Part shown: one piece after another, positions 60,319 through 64,000 of the stretch
Position numbering within the stretch: the stretch's first letter is position 1
Layout: every line of letters starts with the position of its first letter
From: Defluviicoccus sp046348835
GTDB lineage: Bacteria > Pseudomonadota > Alphaproteobacteria > Rhodospirillales > Defluviicoccaceae
Reading direction: 5' to 3'
DNA: 64,000 bases
Assembly: GCA_046348835.1 (NCBI GenBank)
Contig: JAXMDM010000002.1
Coordinates: 930,001-994,000 of the forward strand
The notes under the pieces: generated by a model
What the model saw: only the letters and a program-made list of their open reading frames with translations
Database searches by the model: none
What the model was told of the DNA's origin: nothing
Program-made: the position numbers and the translations under genes

Positions 60319-60443
60319 GGGGGCACCATAGCAAAGGCGGCGGCGGCGAACCAAGTGCGGGATGAGGCGTCCTTCGCCCGGCCGCCTGCGGCCCGGGCGG
60401 TGAACGTGCTAAGGTCGGCGGACACTTAGCCAGGGGAGGGGCC

Positions 60444-61034
60444 ATGAGCTTTCCGGCGGCGACCGATCCGATCGTTCAGTTCGAGGCCTGGATGGCCGAG
60501 GCGGAGGCGAAGGAGCCGAACGATCCCAACGCGATGACGCTGGCGACGGCGACGCCGGAGGGCATCCCCTCGGCGCGGATGGTGCTACTGAAGGGCATCG
60601 ACCACCGCGGCTTCGTCTTCTACACCAACCTCGGCAGTCGCAAGGCGGCGGAGGTGCTGCGCAATCCCCACGCGGCGCTGCTCTTTCACTGGAAGAGTCT
60701 CCGTCGCCAGGTGCGCATCGAGGGCCCGGTGGAGGCAGTGGATGCCGACGAGGCCGACACCTACTTCGCCACCCGTCCGCGATCGAGCCAGATCGGTGCC
60801 TGGGCGTCGAAGCAGTCGCAACCGCTCAAGGGCCGCTTCGAGCTGGAGGCGCGCATCGCCCGCATTACCGCCCGTTTCGGCCTCGGCTCGATCCCCCGCC
60901 CGCCTTTCTGGTCGGGATACCGGGTGGTGCCCGAGACCTTCGAGTTCTGGGAGGACAGGCCGTTCCGTCTGCATATGCGCTTCGTCTTCCATCGCCAGGA
61001 CGGCGGCTGGCGCACCGAGGAGCTCTATCCGTGA
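60444..61034 (+). CDS. pdxH: Pyridoxamine 5'-phosphate oxidase
   Basis: Oxidises pyridoxine or pyridoxamine phosphate to pyridoxal phosphate using FMN and oxygen. The 196 residues have EPNDPNAMTLATATPEGIPS, RMVLLKGIDHRGFVFYTNLGSRK, LFHWKSLRRQVRIEG and the C-terminal RLHMRFVFHRQDGGWRTEELYP. The gene follows a gagggg ribosome-binding site. It overlaps the next transporter gene by 4 bp (GTGA). Confidence 0.96.
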   Translation: MSFPAATDPIVQFEAWMAEAEAKEPNDPNAMTLATATPEGIPSARMVLLKGIDHRGFVFYTNLGSRKAAEVLRNPHAALLFHWKSLRRQVRIEGPVEAVDADEADTYFATRPRSSQIGAWASKQSQPLKGRFELEARIARITARFGLGSIPRPPFWSGYRVVPETFEFWEDRPFRLHMRFVFHRQDGGWRTEELYP

Positions 61035-62023
61035 CCGACGGCGGACGCGGAGAGGTGAGTGGTGCTACGGGGGTCGCGTCCGTGGTGCCGGCGGCGCGCC
61101 CACCGTTGGACCCCCAACAGGCGTACCGGCTGAAGCGGCGGGCGGCGATTGCCGCCGTCGCCGTCGCCGCGATCCTGATCGCCGCCAAGGCGGTGGCCTG
61201 GGTCGCCACCGGCTCGGTCGCCATATTGTCGACCCTGGTCGATTCCTTCCTCGATCTGCTGGCGTCGCTGCTGAACCTGATCGCCATCCGCGAGGCCGTG
61301 GTGCCGCCGGATCGGGAGCACCGCTTCGGTCACGGCAAGGCGGAGCCCATCGCCGGGCTCGGCCAGGCGGCCTTCATCGGCGGCTCGGCGGCATTCCTCT
61401 TGTTCCAGGCGGGGGAACGGCTGCTGCATCCCCGCCCGGTGGAGCAGAGCAATATCGGCCTGATCGTCGTCGCGTTCTCGATCGTGCTGACGATCGCCCT
61501 CGTCCTGTTCCAGAGATGGGTCATCCGTCGCGCCGAGTCCGTGGCCATCGACGCCGACTCGCTCCACTACACCAGCGATCTGATGCTCAACGGCGGCGTC
61601 ATCGTCGCGCTTATTCTGACCGGGAAGCTTGGCTGGGAGCGGGCGGACGGGGCGATCGCCTTCGCCATCGGTCTTTTCATCCTCATCGGCGCGGCGCAGA
61701 TCTTCCGCACCAGCCTGAACCTCTTGATGGATCACGAGCTGCCGGACGAGGACCGCGACCGGATCCGCGCCATCGTCGAGGCCGATCCGGGGGTGATCAA
61801 CATGCACGACCTGCGGACAAGGTCTTCCGGGATCCGCACCTTCATCCAGCTACACCTGGAACTGGATCCGGAGATGCGGTTGCGGGAGGCGCATGCCATC
61901 GCCGACCGGGTGATGCACCAAATCGAAGCCGCCTTCCCCGACGCCGAGGTCCTCATCCACGAGGACCCCTACGGCATCAAAGAACGCCGGATGACCTTCG
62001 ACGGCGACGGCGCCGCACCCTGA
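61031..62023 (+). CDS. Cation diffusion facilitator (FieF/ZitB-like) metal efflux transporter
   Basis: A 330-residue six-helix membrane protein that exports Zn, Fe or similar divalent metals in exchange for protons. The metal site motifs are the D-x3-D of SFLDLLASLLN (with DSFLD) and the H-Y-T-S-D of DSLHYTSDLMLNGG, which set the metal choice. A C-terminal cytoplasmic ferredoxin-like domain (IRAIVEADPGVINMHDLRTR) is present. GTG 61031 overlaps the pdxH stop. Metal specificity is not clear from sequence. Confidence 0.9.
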   Translation: MTDGGRGEVSGATGVASVVPAARPPLDPQQAYRLKRRAAIAAVAVAAILIAAKAVAWVATGSVAILSTLVDSFLDLLASLLNLIAIREAVVPPDREHRFGHGKAEPIAGLGQAAFIGGSAAFLLFQAGERLLHPRPVEQSNIGLIVVAFSIVLTIALVLFQRWVIRRAESVAIDADSLHYTSDLMLNGGVIVALILTGKLGWERADGAIAFAIGLFILIGAAQIFRTSLNLLMDHELPDEDRDRIRAIVEADPGVINMHDLRTRSSGIRTFIQLHLELDPEMRLREAHAIADRVMHQIEAAFPDAEVLIHEDPYGIKERRMTFDGDGAAP

Positions 62024-62085
62024 AAAGTTTGGAGGAGGGACGCGCTGCCCGTGCGCGCAGGCGCCCCTCCGCACCCATGGCTGGA

Positions 62086-62546
62086 CTAAAGGTGGGGATG
62101 CAGGAGGTCTCCCAGACCGATCCTGCGCAGCAACTCGGCCCGCACCCGATCGGCGACGCCATTGACGATTTCTGCGCCATCCCCGGACGGGTCGATGTGA
62201 ACCCGAAACGGCCGCGTGCCGAAGGGCATGTCCACGACCCGGGCAATGGCAGGGCCGAACACCATATGCCCGGCGTTGTGGATCACCGTGTCGAGGCGGT
62301 CCTGTTCCTTCATCACGGTCGCGACCGCCGATTCGACCGATGGTTCGGACTGCACATCCATCTCGATGACGCGCAGATCGACCCGTGTTCCCCGGCATAG
62401 GCGCGGGCGGCCGCCACCTGGGGAGCATTTCGCCCCGCCGTGTCGCGCATGCTCGCATAGACCGTGTGACCGGCATCGGCGAGCGCCCGCGCGGCGAGGG
62501 CGCCGAAACCGCTGGACGCGCCGGTGATGAGGGCGATTTGTGCCAT
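62086..62546 (-). pseudogene. Decayed short-chain dehydrogenase
   Basis: Two fragments of one SDR: residues from ALITGASSGFGALAARALAD (start ATG 62546) and, after a one-base frame change near 62390, the piece starting VDLRVIEMDVQSEPSVESAV and the dinucleotide-fold segment VIHNAGHMVFGPA. The reading then jumps to the far C terminus (MPFGTRPFRVHIDPSGDGAE, then VADRVRAELL), so the whole catalytic middle is deleted. With a frameshift and an internal deletion it cannot make a working enzyme. Probably a relic beside the intact SDR. Confidence 0.8.
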
Positions 62547-62568
62547 GGCTTCGTCCTTTTCCGATCGA

Positions 62569-63336
62569 TCAGACGAACATGCCGCCGGAGACTTCGATGC
62601 GCTGGGCGTTGATCCAGCGGTTCTCGTCGCTCAGCAGGGCGGCAACGGCCGGACCGATGTCGTCGGGAACGCCCACCCGTCCGAGCGCGGTCACCCCGGC
62701 GATGAAGTCATTGACCTGCTTGTTGTCGCGTACGGAGCCGCCGGCGAAGTCGGTTGCGATGGCGCCCGGCGCGATGGTGTTGACCGAGATGCCGCGGGAC
62801 CCGAGCTCCTTGGCCAGATAACGGGTCAACACCTCGACCGCGCCCTTCATCATCGCGTATGCGGCGTAACCCGGCAGGCTGAAGCGGGTGAGCCCGCTCG
62901 ACAGGTTGACGATCCGCCCACCGTCGGCGATCAGCGGCAGAAGCGTCTGGATGAGGAAGAACACACCCTTGGCATGGATATTCATCAGCCGGTCGAAATC
63001 GGCCTCGCTGGTCTTGGCGAAGGGGGTATCGATGCCGATGCCGGCATTGTTGACCAGATAATCGAAGCTGGAGCGGTTCCAGGTCGCCGCCAGTCCCTGC
63101 TTCAGGTCGACCGCGAAGGCCGGAAACTCGGGTACCTTGCCGGTGTCCAAGCGAAACATCACCGCCTTGCGGCCCAGCGCCTCGATAGCGGCGGCGGTGG
63201 CGGCGGCTTCCGCCTGGTTGCTGTGATAGGTGCCGATCACATCGACGCCCTTGCGGGCGAGGGCGATCGCCATATTTCGCCCCAGGCCGCGGCTGGAGCC
63301 GGTGACGAGGGCGATCCTGGTGCTGGTGTCTGCCAT
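62569..63336 (-). CDS. SDR-family oxidoreductase (3-oxoacyl-ACP reductase-like)
   Basis: A 255-residue NAD(P)-dependent dehydrogenase. The cofactor motif TGSSRGLGRNMA, DYLVNNAGIG, the serine of NLSSG, the catalytic tyrosine and lysine in YAAYAMMKGA and the PGAIATDFAGG motif are all present. ATG 63336 follows ggaggag. It is divergent from the LysR-type gene, the usual arrangement for a regulated enzyme, and may be its target. Substrate unknown. Confidence 0.92.
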   Translation of the reverse strand: MADTSTRIALVTGSSRGLGRNMAIALARKGVDVIGTYHSNQAEAAATAAAIEALGRKAVMFRLDTGKVPEFPAFAVDLKQGLAATWNRSSFDYLVNNAGIGIDTPFAKTSEADFDRLMNIHAKGVFFLIQTLLPLIADGGRIVNLSSGLTRFSLPGYAAYAMMKGAVEVLTRYLAKELGSRGISVNTIAPGAIATDFAGGSVRDNKQVNDFIAGVTALGRVGVPDDIGPAVAALLSDENRWINAQRIEVSGGMFV

Positions 63337-63448
63337 GGGAACTCCTCCAATAGCGGTCCCGATCGGTTTCGAACGAGCTACATCTGGCACTTCCGGAGCC
63401 GCTTATAAGCTGGCATTTTTCGCGAACATTATTCGGCAATGCCGGACA

Positions 63449-64000
63449 ATGGATCGGATCGATTGCATGCGCGTCTTCGCCCGGGTGGTCGAGCGCCGCA
63501 GCTTCGTTCGTGCCGCCGAAGATCTCGGGCTACCTGCCTCCACCGCAACGGATGCGGTCAAGCAACTGGAGGCCCGGCTCAAGGTGCGCCTGCTGCAGCG
63601 GACCACGCGGCAGGTTCGCGTTACCCCGATGGCGAGGCCTACTACCGACGCTGCTTGTCGATCCTCGCCGATATCGAGGAGGCGGAGACCGCTTTCAGCG
63701 GCACCAGGCCCAAGGGGTTGCTGCATGTGGACGTGCACGGGGCGCAGGCGCGCCGCTTCATCGTCCCCGCCCTGTCGCAGTTCTTCGCGGCGTATCCCGA
63801 TATCGAGCTCTATCTGAGCGAGACGGACCGCTATGTGGACCTGGTCGGCGAAGGGATCGACTGCGTCTTGCGCAGCGGAACGCCGACGGAGAGCGACCTG
63901 GCCGCAAGGCGCATCGCGCTGCTGAGGGAGGTCACCGTCGCTTCGCCCGATTACGTCCGGCGCGTCGGCATGCCGGCGAGCTGGAGGGATCTGGACGGGC
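63449..64000 (+). pseudogene. LysR-family regulator with a one-base frame break, cut by window end
   Basis: Starts at ATG 63449 with MDRIDCMRVFARVVERRSF and the winged helix AAEDLGLPASTATDAVKQLEARLKVRLLQRTTRQVRVTP. After that the frame should continue DGEAYYRRCLSILADIEEAE, but this reads in another frame from 63628, so one C appears to be missing in a run of four. The new frame stays open to the window end with typical LysR substrate-domain sequence (VDLVGEGIDCVLRSG). Either the gene is broken or the base is a sequencing error. Divergent from the SDR gene. Confidence 0.75.

Overview
The window is GC-rich DNA from an alphaproteobacterium, most likely of the Rhodospirillales (a Defluviicoccus-like lineage is possible but unproven). 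Evidence: the gene families and their order (Rieske petA next to trmL and hemF; purN-purM-DUF2066-perM-hdaA; HDAC-like gene, xseB, ispA, dxs, tlyA; fabI with aroC; cbpA/cbpM with pdxH), the short Hda-type DnaA homologue, and near-uniform high GC. It looks chromosomal. I found no tRNA, rRNA, CRISPR array, insertion sequence or origin.

Layout. 1-5.2 kb is core: petA (cut by the window edge), trmL, a DsbA-type isomerase, hemF, a small membrane protein, bacteriohemerythrin and comM. 5.2-9.9 kb is accessory: an AT-rich patch with a near-consensus sigma70 promoter leads to a secreted seven-repeat protein, probably a beta-propeller, followed by a small lipoprotein, a secreted protein, a GH13 glycosidase and a bfd gene behind a Fur-like palindrome. 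9.97-29.1 kb is the most unusual region. A run of eleven minus-strand genes (29103 down to 11763), with overlaps or gaps of at most 80 bp, encodes a vWA protein with a SrfA-type head, SrfA, SrfB (actin/Hsp70-fold ATPase), SrfC (GTPase), a Sel1 membrane protein, a PpkA-like vWA protein, an ABC ATPase and FtsX-type permease, a formylglycine-generating-enzyme-like (FGE) protein and two coiled-coil lipoproteins. A separate TIR-TM-FGE gene lies downstream. I read the run as one envelope-spanning NTP-driven apparatus. Its function is unknown.

29.3-43.5 kb mixes core and accessory genes: arfB, an SDR, a two-gene unit (TIR/deoxyribosyltransferase-like sensor with a TRAFs-binding-type helical region plus a PGDYG-like secreted protein), a PQQ sugar dehydrogenase fused to a diheme cytochrome, periplasmic msrA/msrB, DUF2950/DUF3300, an FAD oxidoreductase, ndk, purN and purM. 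purM has no ordinary start codon; it uses ATT or carries a one-base frame change.

43.5-61 kb is mainly housekeeping (perM, hdaA, aspS, rnd, HDAC-like, xseB-ispA-dxs-tlyA, aroC, fabI, cbpM-cbpA, pdxH, a CDF transporter). It is interrupted by one low-GC orphan at 56.2-56.9 kb with an R-x4-H motif that may be HEPN. The right end holds a decayed SDR, an intact SDR and a LysR regulator broken by one missing base and cut by the window edge.
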